Source: Amphritea atlantica (lineage in GTDB: Bacteria; Pseudomonadota; Gammaproteobacteria; Pseudomonadales; Balneatricaceae). From it: a stretch of 64,000 bases of DNA. Position 1 is the first letter of the stretch. Every line of letters begins with the position of its first letter. This document shows positions 26,799-35,339 of the stretch, one piece after another. The DNA is taken from the NCBI RefSeq assembly GCF_900111095.1, contig NZ_FOGB01000005.1, positions 160,561 through 224,560 of the forward strand. The letters are read 5' to 3'. The translations under genes were made by a program, and so were the position numbers. The notes beneath the pieces were generated by a model. That model did not search any database and was not told the origin of the DNA. It saw only the letters and a list, made by a program, of their open reading frames with translations.

Positions 26799-26993
26799 CT
26801 ACTGGTGCCCGACGCTGACTCAACAGCCAGGGTTAATCGGGAAGTCTGGTGCGCTCCTTAACAGAGCAATTCCAGCGCTGCCCCCGCAACGGTAAGTAAC
26901 TGCGAAACTGACATATGCCACTGTAATGGGAAGGCGTCAGTGACGGATCAGCAAGATGCTGATCAGGTTACCAGCCCGGAGACCGGCCAGTAG
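26799..26993 (+). promoter_or_regulatory. cobalamin riboswitch
   Basis: The outer helix is CTACTGG (26799-26805) with CCAGTAG (26987-26993). Within it lie the conserved GCCAGGGTTAATCGGGAAG at 26825-26843, GCCCCCGCAACGGTAAG, and the B12 box GCCACTG..GGGAAGGC at 26917-26935, followed by the AGCCCGGAGACC element. It ends about 50 bp before the btuB start, so binding of adenosylcobalamin most likely shuts btuB translation or transcription. Confidence 0.95.
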
Positions 26994-27041
26994 TCAGTTC
27001 ACTCTTTAAGTGCACGGTGGGTGCGCTAAACAGGAAGTACA

Positions 27042-28862
27042 ATGAAAATGTCCCCCCTTTATCCGGCAGTGCTGATGGGCACGTCGCTGATCTCTGCTAC
27101 GGCTGTGGCGCAGGAAACAGCACAGCAAAACACCCTCGATACTGTTGTTGTATCGGCTAACCTGATTGAACAACCGATTACAGAAACTATCGCCTCAGTA
27201 TCCGTAGTGACCGCTGACGATATCCAGCGCTCTCAGGTGGATTCTGCTAAAGCAGCAATCAACCTGTTACCCGGTGTTAATTTCACCAGCAGCGGTGCCC
27301 GCGGTCAGTCTGCTGCGCTCTACACCCGCGGAACTGAATCCGATCACACCCTGATTCTGGTTAATGGTATCCGCATTGGGACACCGACAGCGGCCGGTAC
27401 CCGACTGGAACTGATTCCGGTGGATCAGATTGAAAAAATTGAGTTTGTCAGAGGCCCCCGTTCGGCCCTCTATGGCTCCGATGCCATTGGCGGAATGATC
27501 CAGATATTCACGAAAAAGGGGAAGCAAAATGCCTCCGGCTCAGTTGCCCTGACTCTCGGTGATCAGGGTACACACAAGCTATCTGGCACCTATTCTCAGC
27601 CCTATAGTGACACTGGCAGCATCTCGGTTGCACTCTCAGCCGATCATCACGACGGTATCGATGTTAAGGATGATGCAGAGTTTGATAAAGACGGTTATCG
27701 CAATCTGTCCGCGAATATTGCCATTGACCAGCAGTTGACTGAGCGGGTTGACCTGAATCTCCAGGCCATCAAATGGCAGGGTAACAGCGAGTTCGACACA
27801 ACCTGGGGAGGCAACGAGTCCGATTTTGAGAATGAACTCTACTCTGCCCACATCCAGTATTCGGGTGATAGTTTCGATAGTGCCCTGAGCGCCGCCTATG
27901 TCAAAGATGACAACCTGACTTACGGTAACGGCATCAGCCGCAGGAATGGCTCCCGCTATGTCACCGAACGCCAGCAAGTAAACTGGCTTAACACGGTCTA
28001 CATTAACAACACCTCTATTTCCGCCGGGCTGGATTATCTGAATGATGATCTGGCCGACAGCACACAGAGCTATACAGTGAGCAGCCGGGACACCAAAGCG
28101 GCCTTTGTCGGTCTGCTTCAGGAGGGCGATCACTATCAGGCTGAGTTAAGTGGCCGCTTTACCGATGATGAACAGTTTGGCGAGAATACCACCTACAGTG
28201 CGGGATATGCCTATCAGTTTGATCCGCTGAAAGTAGCCATAAGCCACGGTACAGCATTTAAAGCCCCTACCTTTGATGACCTGTATTATCCCCTGAGCTT
28301 TGGCTATCAGGGAAATCCAGACCTGAAACCGGAAGAATCTGAAACCACAGAGATCAGCATTTCAGGCAACGGCGTCGCCCTCTGGGAGATCAGTGTTTAC
28401 AAAACCGATATCCGCAACCTGATCAGCATAAATGATAGTTTCACCACGGTGGAAAATACCGACAAAGCAGAGATCAAAGGTGTAGATGCCAGTTACCAGA
28501 TAAGCTATGGCCACTGGAACCACACTCTGGCCTACCAGTACGTGAATGCCAGAGATGCAGCGACAGGAAAAAAACTGCGTTTCCGACCACAGGAAACCGT
28601 TAAATGGCAGATTCACTACGCCGCTGACCAATGGTCCGCAGGTAGTGAAATCATCTGGGAAGGAAAACGCTACAGCAACGCCGACAACAGCAGTTCACTG
28701 CCCGCGTTTGCCGTGCTAAACCTCTATACAACCTATCAGGCAACCCCTGAATGGACACTTGGAGGCCGGATTGAAAACCTGTTCGACAAGGCGTATCAAA
28801 CCAATCCCGGGTATAATAATCAGGATCGCTTGCTAACCGTTTCGGCCCGATATAGCTTTTAA
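27042..28862 (+). CDS. btuB: TonB-dependent vitamin B12 outer-membrane receptor
   Basis: Encodes 606 aa. Signal peptide to about residue 23 (AVAQ), TonB box NTLDTVVVSA at about 31-40, plug domain with INLLPGVNFTSSGARGQSAALYTRGTESDHTLILVNG and FVRGPRSALYGSDAIGGMIQI, then a 22-strand barrel with terminal Phe (..SARYSF). Sequence and length match BtuB, and the upstream cobalamin riboswitch fixes the substrate class. CAGGAAG lies seven bases before the ATG. First gene of the B12 locus with adenosyltransferase and BtuF-like genes. Confidence 0.95.
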   Translation: MKMSPLYPAVLMGTSLISATAVAQETAQQNTLDTVVVSANLIEQPITETIASVSVVTADDIQRSQVDSAKAAINLLPGVNFTSSGARGQSAALYTRGTESDHTLILVNGIRIGTPTAAGTRLELIPVDQIEKIEFVRGPRSALYGSDAIGGMIQIFTKKGKQNASGSVALTLGDQGTHKLSGTYSQPYSDTGSISVALSADHHDGIDVKDDAEFDKDGYRNLSANIAIDQQLTERVDLNLQAIKWQGNSEFDTTWGGNESDFENELYSAHIQYSGDSFDSALSAAYVKDDNLTYGNGISRRNGSRYVTERQQVNWLNTVYINNTSISAGLDYLNDDLADSTQSYTVSSRDTKAAFVGLLQEGDHYQAELSGRFTDDEQFGENTTYSAGYAYQFDPLKVAISHGTAFKAPTFDDLYYPLSFGYQGNPDLKPEESETTEISISGNGVALWEISVYKTDIRNLISINDSFTTVENTDKAEIKGVDASYQISYGHWNHTLAYQYVNARDAATGKKLRFRPQETVKWQIHYAADQWSAGSEIIWEGKRYSNADNSSSLPAFAVLNLYTTYQATPEWTLGGRIENLFDKAYQTNPGYNNQDRLLTVSARYSF

Positions 28863-28900
28863 TTGAGCTGTTTTTAATTCAGCTTAAGCACGTCACCCGG

Positions 28901-28929
28901 AGGCTGAATAGTTTTATTCGGCCTTTTTT
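28901..28929 (+). terminator. intrinsic terminator of btuB
   Basis: The 10-bp stem AGGCTGAATA / TATTCGGCCT (one G-U pair) with a GTTT loop runs directly into T5. A weaker hairpin GAGCTG/CAGCTT precedes it at 28864-28884. Confidence 0.88.
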
Positions 28930-28946
28930 ATTTAAAGGACACTCTG

Positions 28947-29531
28947 ATGGCCAACCGTCTGACCAGAATCTACACCCGCAGCGGCGACAAGGGCACGACC
29001 TCGCTGGCCAATGGCAGCAAGGTAAATAAATACCACCCGCGCATCGAAGCCCTGGGGGATACCGATGAACTGAACTGCCTGCTGGGCGTTTTACTCGCCG
29101 AGCTTGCCGCTCAGGAACCGTTAAGGATACTGTTGCTACAGTGCCAGAACGATCTGTTTGATCTGGGGGGTGAACTGGCTGTGGCCGATCCGGGCTACAC
29201 CGTTATCGACACTGAAGTGATAACGCAGATGGAGCAACAGATTGACGCCCTCAACAGCCAGCTGCCGCCCCTGAAGGAGTTTATCCTTCCGGGCGGCAAC
29301 CGGGCCGCAGCACTGTGCCATCAGGCACGTAGCGTTTGCCGCCGGGCTGAGCGACGGATGGTGGAACTGGCCGACCAGGAAATGGTCAACCCGTTAAGCG
29401 CTACCTACCTGAACCGCTTCTCGGATCTGCTGTTTGTCGTTGCCCGGGTACTGGCACGACAGAACGGCGGTGAAGAAGTATTATGGCAGCCGCGCAAACC
29501 TGCTCATAAACCTGAGCAACAGGGCGGGTAA
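28947..29531 (+). CDS. PduO-type ATP:cob(I)alamin adenosyltransferase
   Basis: Encodes 194 aa. The N-terminal TRIYTRSGDKGTTSLANG is the ATP-binding signature, GDTDELNCLLG and FILPGGNRAAALCHQARSVCRRAERRMV and LNRFSDLLFVVARVLAR complete the PduO/MMAB pattern. It converts imported corrinoid to adenosylcobalamin, the coenzyme form sensed by the riboswitch upstream of btuB. The C-terminal tail (PRKPAHKPEQQGG) is disordered. Between btuB and btuF-like genes, so the locus couples import with activation. Confidence 0.95.
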   Translation: MANRLTRIYTRSGDKGTTSLANGSKVNKYHPRIEALGDTDELNCLLGVLLAELAAQEPLRILLLQCQNDLFDLGGELAVADPGYTVIDTEVITQMEQQIDALNSQLPPLKEFILPGGNRAAALCHQARSVCRRAERRMVELADQEMVNPLSATYLNRFSDLLFVVARVLARQNGGEEVLWQPRKPAHKPEQQGG

Positions 29532-29606
29532 CATAAGTCCGCAGGGGCCGCATTTTATGATGTGGTTATGATTAGCCAATATAAACAGTAAAAGAGAGAA
29601 ACCGAT

Positions 29607-29879
29607 ATGTTGCGTTTTATCGCTCCACTGACAATTGCCCTTTTAGCCTCGTTTTTAGCACCACTGGCTCAGGCAGACTGCGCTGATGAGCAGACCTGGT
29701 GCGAAACGAAGTGCGAAGTTAAACATATGACCGATGACGCTGCCGTGACCGGCTGTAAATCCAAATGCGTCGCTGCGCGGGCAGCCTGCAGCACCAAAGC
29801 AGGTGCCGAAACAGCGTGGGATGCGACCAAAAAAGCCGCACAGGACACCAAATCGTTTTTCAAGGGTCTGACAGAGTAA
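29607..29879 (+). CDS. small periplasmic protein with a symmetric six-cysteine pattern
   Basis: Encodes 90 aa. Residues 1-23 are a signal peptide ending LAQA. The mature part carries cysteines at 25, 32, 36, 50, 54 and 61, spaced 6-3-13-3-6, a mirror-symmetric pattern suited to a helical hairpin held by three disulfides (25-61, 32-54, 36-50), as in twin CX3C proteins. The tail (TAWDATKKAAQDTKSFFKGLTE) is an amphipathic helix. No family recognised. AAAGAGAGAAA precedes the ATG. Its place in the B12 locus may be incidental. Confidence 0.75.
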   Translation: MLRFIAPLTIALLASFLAPLAQADCADEQTWCETKCEVKHMTDDAAVTGCKSKCVAARAACSTKAGAETAWDATKKAAQDTKSFFKGLTE

Positions 29880-29909
29880 TACTCAGACAGAGTACCTGAG
29901 ACTGCATAG

Positions 29910-30800
29910 CTACTGCGACTCGACGACCATCCGCGCCTGCTGCAGCACTTCGCACATCTGCTGTGCACCGTCCAGCAAGCGCATGGTTGGCCGGTATAGC
30001 AGATCCTCATTGAGGCGATAAAACTGGCCATCCCGGGTAGCCGACAAAGTGGGCCATGCCTGCCATTGCTGCTCCCAGCCATCCGGGAGATTTCTCCCCG
30101 TCAGAATCACCTGCGGATCCGTCAGCAGCACCGACTCTACCCCCAGACGGGGAATCGCCTCCCGATGTCCGGCAAACAGATTTTCCCCACCACACAAGCG
30201 AATGACCTGACTCACCATCTGTCCCTGGTTAACAGTCATCAGCGGCTGATTCCAGAGCTGATAAAAAACCCGTAGCCGGGTTCTGCCAGAGTATTGTTGC
30301 TGTAGCGTTTGCAAACGTTCCTCAAACAGCGTCGCCTGATGTTCGGCTTCAGGCAGCTGTAATAGCTGCCCCAATGCCCGCAGGTTATAGGGAATGTCAC
30401 TGAACACTTTAGGATCTGAGTAGTAAACAGGAATACCCATCTGCTCCAGGCGTTGCAGCGGAAGATGCGGATTACCTCCCGCCCAGGCGACCACCAGATC
30501 AGGCTTGAGGGCGATAATCGCTTCAAGATTAAAGCTCTGAGAATCGCCGATCACCGGTATATTCAACGCTTCAGCAGGATAATCGCTGTGACTGACCACA
30601 CCAGAAATATAATCCCCAGCACCAATAGCAAACAGGTTTTCGGTAATATGCGGCGACAGCGCGATAACCCGCCGGGCCGGTTGAGCAATATCAATCACCC
30701 GCCCCCGGTTATCTGTCACACTGATACCTGCTTCAGATGTCGCAACAGATAAAAGCTGGCTGCATACTAAGAGGATAAAGCTGGATAATTTGAACCGCAT
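29910..30800 (-). CDS. btuF: BtuF-like cobalamin-binding periplasmic protein
   Basis: Encodes 296 aa from the ATG at 30800, which begins a proper signal peptide (MRFKLSSFILLVCSQLLSVATSEA); the frame continues upstream to 30965 but that part overlaps nnrS and lacks signal character. ISVTDNRGRVIDIAQPARRVIALSPHITENLFAIGAGDYISGV is the class III binding-protein signature, with KPDLVVAWAGGNPHLPLQRLEQMGIPVYYSDP typical of BtuF. It would deliver B12 to an ABC importer; the btuC and btuD partners are not in the window. Convergent with the cysteine-rich protein gene. Confidence 0.88.
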   Translation of the reverse strand: MRFKLSSFILLVCSQLLSVATSEAGISVTDNRGRVIDIAQPARRVIALSPHITENLFAIGAGDYISGVVSHSDYPAEALNIPVIGDSQSFNLEAIIALKPDLVVAWAGGNPHLPLQRLEQMGIPVYYSDPKVFSDIPYNLRALGQLLQLPEAEHQATLFEERLQTLQQQYSGRTRLRVFYQLWNQPLMTVNQGQMVSQVIRLCGGENLFAGHREAIPRLGVESVLLTDPQVILTGRNLPDGWEQQWQAWPTLSATRDGQFYRLNEDLLYRPTMRLLDGAQQMCEVLQQARMVVESQ

Positions 30801-30944
30801 ACACACTCGCCGGGACAGAGTTTCATTAAGAAGGTCCGATTCTACTCTACCCGGCAGAGAAAAAATGCTCTTGCAGCCATTGAAGCAGCAGATGCCATTA
30901 TTTTTTATGTTCTTTGAACAGTGAACCAGGGTGAGTAAATTTTT

Positions 30945-32132
30945 ATGCAGATTCAGGAACCCCATCAGGACAAACGCTTTGCTCTGTTTAACCTGGGCTT
31001 CAGGCCCTTCTTTTTATTCGCGGCGCTCTCTGGCCTGCTACTAATGCTTCAATGGCTGATGTTGCTGGGATCAGGTCAGGCGACCTACCGCTATTACCAG
31101 ATCAGTCAGATATGGCATGGTCACGAGATGCTATTTGGCTATGCCGCGGCAGTGATTGCCGGATTTCTGCTGACGGCGGTGCGCAACTGGACCTCGATCC
31201 AGACCCCCTTCGGTGCAAAACTGGCAGGACTCTTCCTGTTCTGGCTGGCGGCCCGGCTGCTACCACTGATCTCCGAGTTTATTGTGCCGCTACCTGCGCC
31301 ATTAATCGCGGTGACTGACCTGTTGTTTCTGCCGCTGGTCGCCCTGTCTATCGGGCTGCCGATCATCCGCTCCGGCAATTACAAAAACCTGATTTTCACG
31401 GTTATTCTAATCGCCATGAGCTTTGCTAATCTGTTGATTCACCTGCAACTTCTGGGCATTACTGAATCAACTCTGGCTCAGGGAATGGATCTGGAACTGG
31501 GACTGATCGTAGTCGTCATGGTCGTCATGGGTGGCCGGGTTATCCCTTTCTTTACTGAACGGGCACTGGCATTTGAAGCAAAGCGCTTCAGCTGGATTGA
31601 GAAATCAGTAATCCCGATGGCATTTGGCTGGCTCATCGCCGACCTGCTCCAGTTCAACTCTGTTGCCCTTCTGCTTGCAGCACTCAACGCAGTGCTGAAC
31701 CTGATACGCCTGACAGGCTGGTTCAAACCACGCATGATACGCAACCCGCTCATCTGGATTCTGCATGTCGCCTATCTGTTTATACCCCTGGGTTTTGCCC
31801 TTGAAGCGGTCAGCGGAATAACTCAGTTATCGCCATATATCACCACCCATGCGTTCGCCGCCGGGGCGATCGGATCGATGACCCTCGGCATGATGGCCCG
31901 GGTATCGCTGGGGCATACGGCCCGGCCATTAAAACTGGCTAAAATAACCGTTATTGCGTTTATCCTGATGGTTGCTGCGGGCTCAGTCAGAGTCTTTATG
32001 CCGATGATTCCGGAACTGCACAGCCTGGCGATCCATCTCTCCGGTGGACTCTGGATTATCGCCTGGGGGCTGTTTCTGATCCCCTATACACCGATTCTGT
32101 TGAAACCCCGATTAGATGGACAGTTTGGATGA
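30945..32132 (+). CDS. nnrS: NnrS-family membrane protein
   Basis: Encodes 395 aa with about twelve membrane helices. The start FALFNLGFRPFFLFAALSGLLLM and IWHGHEMLFGYAAAVIAGFLLTAVRNWT hold the conserved His-Gly-His element, with GGRVIPFFTERAL and HAFAAGAIGSMTLGMMARVSLGHTAR following; these are the NnrS hallmarks. NnrS is a haem- and copper-containing protein that protects against nitrosative stress. No nitrite or nitric oxide reductase genes lie nearby and no clear NNR/FNR site was seen upstream. Overlaps the next gene by ATGA. Confidence 0.95.
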   Translation: MQIQEPHQDKRFALFNLGFRPFFLFAALSGLLLMLQWLMLLGSGQATYRYYQISQIWHGHEMLFGYAAAVIAGFLLTAVRNWTSIQTPFGAKLAGLFLFWLAARLLPLISEFIVPLPAPLIAVTDLLFLPLVALSIGLPIIRSGNYKNLIFTVILIAMSFANLLIHLQLLGITESTLAQGMDLELGLIVVVMVVMGGRVIPFFTERALAFEAKRFSWIEKSVIPMAFGWLIADLLQFNSVALLLAALNAVLNLIRLTGWFKPRMIRNPLIWILHVAYLFIPLGFALEAVSGITQLSPYITTHAFAAGAIGSMTLGMMARVSLGHTARPLKLAKITVIAFILMVAAGSVRVFMPMIPELHSLAIHLSGGLWIIAWGLFLIPYTPILLKPRLDGQFG

Positions 32133-32434
32133 CCCGATTAAGAGACCTGCCCGGATTAGGACCAAAATCTGAAGCCTGGCTGACAGAGGTTGGCATCAAC
32201 ACTCCCGAAGCGTTGCGAGAGATAGGCGCAATCCGAGCGTTTATACGGCTCAAAAATGAGTGCAGTACCGCTCCCAGTTTGAACTTTCTCTACGCGATGG
32301 TTGGCGCCATTGAAGGCGAAAGCTGGCTAAAAATAGCTAAACATGAAAAGAGCCGTTTGCTAACAGAGTTGGAAGGCTACCGGGAATTGGAAGCACTGTT
32401 TCAGGCAGAAGGGATAAAACTCACCCCGCCATAG
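32129..32434 (+). CDS. TfoX C-terminal-domain protein
   Basis: Encodes 101 aa. The N-terminal LRDLPGLGPKSEAWLTEVGINTPEALREIGAIRAFIRLK is the helix-hairpin-helix-like TfoX_C domain; the TfoX N-terminal domain is absent. Full-length TfoX/Sxy promotes natural competence, but stand-alone TfoX_C proteins are common and uncharacterised. The start ATG overlaps the nnrS stop (ATGA), so translation is probably coupled and the two may work together. Confidence 0.9.
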   Translation: MTRLRDLPGLGPKSEAWLTEVGINTPEALREIGAIRAFIRLKNECSTAPSLNFLYAMVGAIEGESWLKIAKHEKSRLLTELEGYRELEALFQAEGIKLTPP

Positions 32435-32458
32435 CGCTTTAATAAAAGCTCAGTAACT

Positions 32459-32489
32459 AAAAAAGGAGACATTTTAAGTCTCCTTTTTT
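32459..32489 (+). terminator. intrinsic terminator after nnrS-tfoX_C
   Basis: A 12-bp stem AAAAAAGGAGAC / GTCTCCTTTTTT with a 7-base loop, ending in a T6 run; works in both directions. Confidence 0.92.
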
Positions 32490-32503
32490 GCTTTTCCTGG
32501 CAA

Positions 32504-32574
32504 GGAAAGCTCAGCTTTCCATCTAACCACTAGCAAGTTACGCAGTGACGTCTGGCAAGCTGCGCAGCGCCATC
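32504..32574. repeat. dispersed repeat copy before acuI's stop
   Basis: A hairpin GGAAAGC/GCTTTCC (32504-32520) is followed by TCTAACCACTAGC, also present at 5837-5849, and by GTGACGTCTGGC, similar to 20858-20869. The copy ends at the acuI stop region. Confidence 0.65.
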
Positions 32575-33558
32575 TCACTTATTGGGATCAACCAACGTAC
32601 GCCCCTGAATCTTACCCGCCACAATATCCGCCGCAGCCTGGGGCAGATCGGCCAGTCCGATTACACTGGAGATATCGCCTAAAGCGTTGTCAGGCAGATC
32701 GGTTAGTAGTCGGTTCCATGCCTGGGTGCGGATATCTACCGGACACATGACTGAATCAACTCCCTGTAAGCGCACATTGCGCAGAATAAACGGCATGACC
32801 GTCGTTGGCAGTTTATAACCGCCCGCCAGACCACAGGCGGCAACAGTGCCCCGATAATCGGTCTCAGCCAGCACCCGGGCCAGAATAGTATCCCCGACAG
32901 TGTCGATTGCACCTGCCCAGCGCTGCTTTTCCAGCGGCCGCGACGCTTCAGCCATCTCAGCCCGGGTCAAAAATTCGCTGGCACCCAGGCCACGCAGATA
33001 CTCGTGGCTGGATTCCCGTCCAGTCACCGCCGCGACGGTATACCCCAACTGACTGAGAATCGCCACCGCAACACTCCCGACACCACCTGCCGCGCCAGTA
33101 ACCACTACGGTCCCACGATCCGGGGTAATTCCCCCCTCCTCCAGCGCCATCACGCAGAGCATCGCAGTTAAACCCGCTGTGCCGATAGACATCGCCTTGG
33201 CGGCATCCATTCCCTGAGGCAGTTTTACCAACCATTCCGGTTTCATCCGTGCATACTGGCTATACCCGCCCCAGTAGCGTTCACCAACACTCCAGCCGGT
33301 CATAATGACCTGATCACCGGCCTGGTATTGCGGACTACGGGACTCAGTGACAACACCCGCAAGGTCGATCCCCGGCACCATGGGAAACTTATGAACGATT
33401 TTCCCGCTCCCCGTGATCGCCAGTCCATCTTTATAATTAAGTGAGGAGTAGCTTACTTTAACCAGCACATCCTCATCGGGCAGATCACTCAGATCAAGCT
33501 GTTTGACTGCTGACAGGGTTTTCCCCTCCTCCTGCTCCAACACCAGGGCATTAAACAT
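32575..33558 (-). CDS. acuI: acrylyl-CoA reductase, AcuI/YhdH family
   Basis: Encodes 327 aa, zinc-less medium-chain dehydrogenase. SSLNYKDGLAITGSGKIVHKFPMVPGIDLAGVV, GWSVGERYWGGYSQYARM and the NADPH motif VVTGAAGGVGSVAVAIL are those of AcuI. The enzyme reduces toxic acryloyl-CoA to propionyl-CoA, and in marine bacteria this is a step of DMSP and acrylate breakdown. It is divergent from a FadR-type regulator across a gap with two matching operators, which suggests control by that regulator. No DMSP lyase is seen in the window. Confidence 0.93.
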   Translation of the reverse strand: MFNALVLEQEEGKTLSAVKQLDLSDLPDEDVLVKVSYSSLNYKDGLAITGSGKIVHKFPMVPGIDLAGVVTESRSPQYQAGDQVIMTGWSVGERYWGGYSQYARMKPEWLVKLPQGMDAAKAMSIGTAGLTAMLCVMALEEGGITPDRGTVVVTGAAGGVGSVAVAILSQLGYTVAAVTGRESSHEYLRGLGASEFLTRAEMAEASRPLEKQRWAGAIDTVGDTILARVLAETDYRGTVAACGLAGGYKLPTTVMPFILRNVRLQGVDSVMCPVDIRTQAWNRLLTDLPDNALGDISSVIGLADLPQAAADIVAGKIQGRTLVDPNK

Positions 33559-33690
33559 AATTTACCTCACTTTACCTTGTCATGGTTTATCGGGTGGTTG
33601 CTGCCTGCCAGAAGATCGCTTGATGCAGATGGCGAGAAGCATTCCGGACACACGATCCTTTTTAAATCAGGTCAAAAAAGGCATGCGCCT

Positions 33691-33753
33691 ATTTGTCTTA
33701 CAAATTAACATTAAGACAATTTACACTATATTTATTTGTCTTACAAATTAACA
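33691..33753. promoter_or_regulatory. two identical GntR/FadR-type operators
   Basis: TTGTCTTACAA (TnGTnnnACnA pattern) occurs at 33693-33703 and 33736-33746, embedded in identical 20-bp copies (33691-33710, 33734-33753) 43 bp apart, about four helix turns. Between them lies TATATT (33727-33732), a possible -10 element. The location between acuI and the GntR gene makes them likely sites for the adjacent regulator. Confidence 0.8.
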
Positions 33754-33801
33754 ATTAGTCGTTTATGTGAAATAATCGTTCTCTTACTGTAGGAGAGATT
33801 C

Positions 33802-34542
33802 GTGAGTTTAGAAATAGAGCCCGTTGCCCAGCACAGTCTGCCCAGGCAGATTGCTGATCAGATCCGTCAGGCCATCATCGATGGTTCACTGAAGGCTGAT
33901 GATCGCTTACCCACCGAGGGGGAGCTGGCGGTACGTTACCAGGTTTCCCGCCCGACCATCCGCGAGGCGCTCAAACGACTGGGGGCCCAGAACCTGATCC
34001 GTTCCCGCCGTGGCCCGACCGGCGGAACCTTTATCAACCGACCCTCTGCCATGGATCTGAGTGATGCCCTCACCAGTGCTACAACACTGTTAGTCAGCAT
34101 GGATGCTTTCTCTATGGAGGATATCGCCCAGACCCGTTTACTGCTGGAGAGCAACTGTCTGAGGCTTGCGGCAAAACATATCAGTGAAGCGCAACTTGAA
34201 CTGCTGCAACGGGAACTGGAGCAGCAACAAGATACTACTCTTGCGCCAGAGCAGTTTTGTGCCTCCGATGTCCGCTTTCACCGTCTGATTGCAGAAGCGG
34301 CGGACAATGCCCTGCTGAGCTTTATCATGTTCAGCGTTATTGAGGCGCTGCAACCGATCAGTAATATGGTGACATCGCGCTACATGGAACGCTCTGTCAT
34401 TATTGACCAGCACACCCGTATTCTGAACGCACTGCAGCAAAAAAACGGCGATCTTGCCTGCGAGGTCCTCGCCGAGCAAGTCAGTTACCTGACTGAAATG
34501 ACGCATCAGGCAAAACGAAATAAGCTGGGGAGCAGCGCTTAG
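33802..34542 (+). CDS. GntR-family regulator, FadR subfamily
   Basis: Encodes 246 aa. The N-terminal winged helix (QIADQIRQAIIDGSLKADDRLPTEGELAVRYQVSRPTIREALKRLGAQNLI) occupies about 13-72, and the C-terminal all-helical FCD domain (FCASDVRFHRLIAEAADNALL, then QHTRILNALQQKNGD) carries the Asp and His residues that usually hold a metal next to the ligand. Such proteins repress genes for organic-acid use until the ligand binds. AGGAGAG precedes a GTG start. It probably represses itself and acuI through the two upstream operators. Confidence 0.92.
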   Translation: MSLEIEPVAQHSLPRQIADQIRQAIIDGSLKADDRLPTEGELAVRYQVSRPTIREALKRLGAQNLIRSRRGPTGGTFINRPSAMDLSDALTSATTLLVSMDAFSMEDIAQTRLLLESNCLRLAAKHISEAQLELLQRELEQQQDTTLAPEQFCASDVRFHRLIAEAADNALLSFIMFSVIEALQPISNMVTSRYMERSVIIDQHTRILNALQQKNGDLACEVLAEQVSYLTEMTHQAKRNKLGSSA

Positions 34543-34645
34543 ACCTGCCCCTATGACCCGAACCGCACCGATCCAAATTAACATAGGATTTGCCTGTTAT
34601 TTGCGTTATTCTTCAGCTGTGAATCAGAGTATTTAAGGAGTTAGC

Positions 34646-35239
34646 GTGGAAGAGAGCAGCGTCTGGATTATTGGTATTGTGACCCTTCTTGCAGGGACGT
34701 TAATTGGCTACCTGATGGGGCGTTCCGGCGACACGTCCAGCCAGCAAAAACTGGTCGATCAGCTCAATGAAGCCCAGCGTGACCTGAGTGAATACAAAGA
34801 GAAGGTCAACGGCCACTTCGAGAAAACGGCTGAACTGGTTAACAATCTCACTGAAAGTTACAAGCAGGTTCACCAGCACCTGGCTCAGGGGTCAGAAACA
34901 CTCTGTATGGGTGAGCACTCACCGGCTCAGCTAAGCAGTCAGCCTCAACCGAAGATTTCCGAACAGGTAAAAGAGGAACCCGAGGAAGAGGAAGCAGCAG
35001 AGAAAGAGCAGATTCCAACGGTAACAGATCAGGTTGATACGCCCGAAGATGAGCCGGAAGTGGTTGAACCACCCCGCGACTACGCGATTAAAAGCCCCGA
35101 CGAAGAGGGGACTCTGTCTGAGAAATACGGACTGAAGAAAAAATCAGAAACCGATGAGGATATAGAGATCCCCCCCCTTGTGAAAGATCATGTTCCCGGT
35201 AACAGCTTGCGCGACAGCGATGAAAAACGCTCTGCCTGA
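34646..35239 (+). CDS. zapG: ZapG (YhcB, DUF1043) division-associated membrane protein
   Basis: Encodes 197 aa from a GTG with AAGGAG five bases upstream. One transmembrane helix (about 6-24, VWIIGIVTLLAGTLIGYLMGR) is followed by a coiled coil and the conserved VNGHFEKTAELVNNLTESYKQVHQHLAQGSETLC, the DUF1043 core. The long acidic, disordered C-terminal half (EEPEEEEAAEKEQ) is longer than in E. coli YhcB. In E. coli this protein links cell division and envelope growth. Terminator 40 bp downstream. Confidence 0.92.
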   Translation: MEESSVWIIGIVTLLAGTLIGYLMGRSGDTSSQQKLVDQLNEAQRDLSEYKEKVNGHFEKTAELVNNLTESYKQVHQHLAQGSETLCMGEHSPAQLSSQPQPKISEQVKEEPEEEEAAEKEQIPTVTDQVDTPEDEPEVVEPPRDYAIKSPDEEGTLSEKYGLKKKSETDEDIEIPPLVKDHVPGNSLRDSDEKRSA

Positions 35240-35278
35240 ACCCCCTCAGTTGAACAGTCAACAGAGTAACTGATTTAG

Positions 35279-35302
35279 AAAACCGGCTGATGCCGGTTTT
35301 TT
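35279..35302 (+). terminator. intrinsic terminator of zapG
   Basis: The stem AAAACCGGC / GCCGGTTTT with a TGAT loop continues into T6. Confidence 0.9.
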
Positions 35303-35339
35303 ATTACCTTTTTCATCACTTACCCGGGTGTACTGACAA

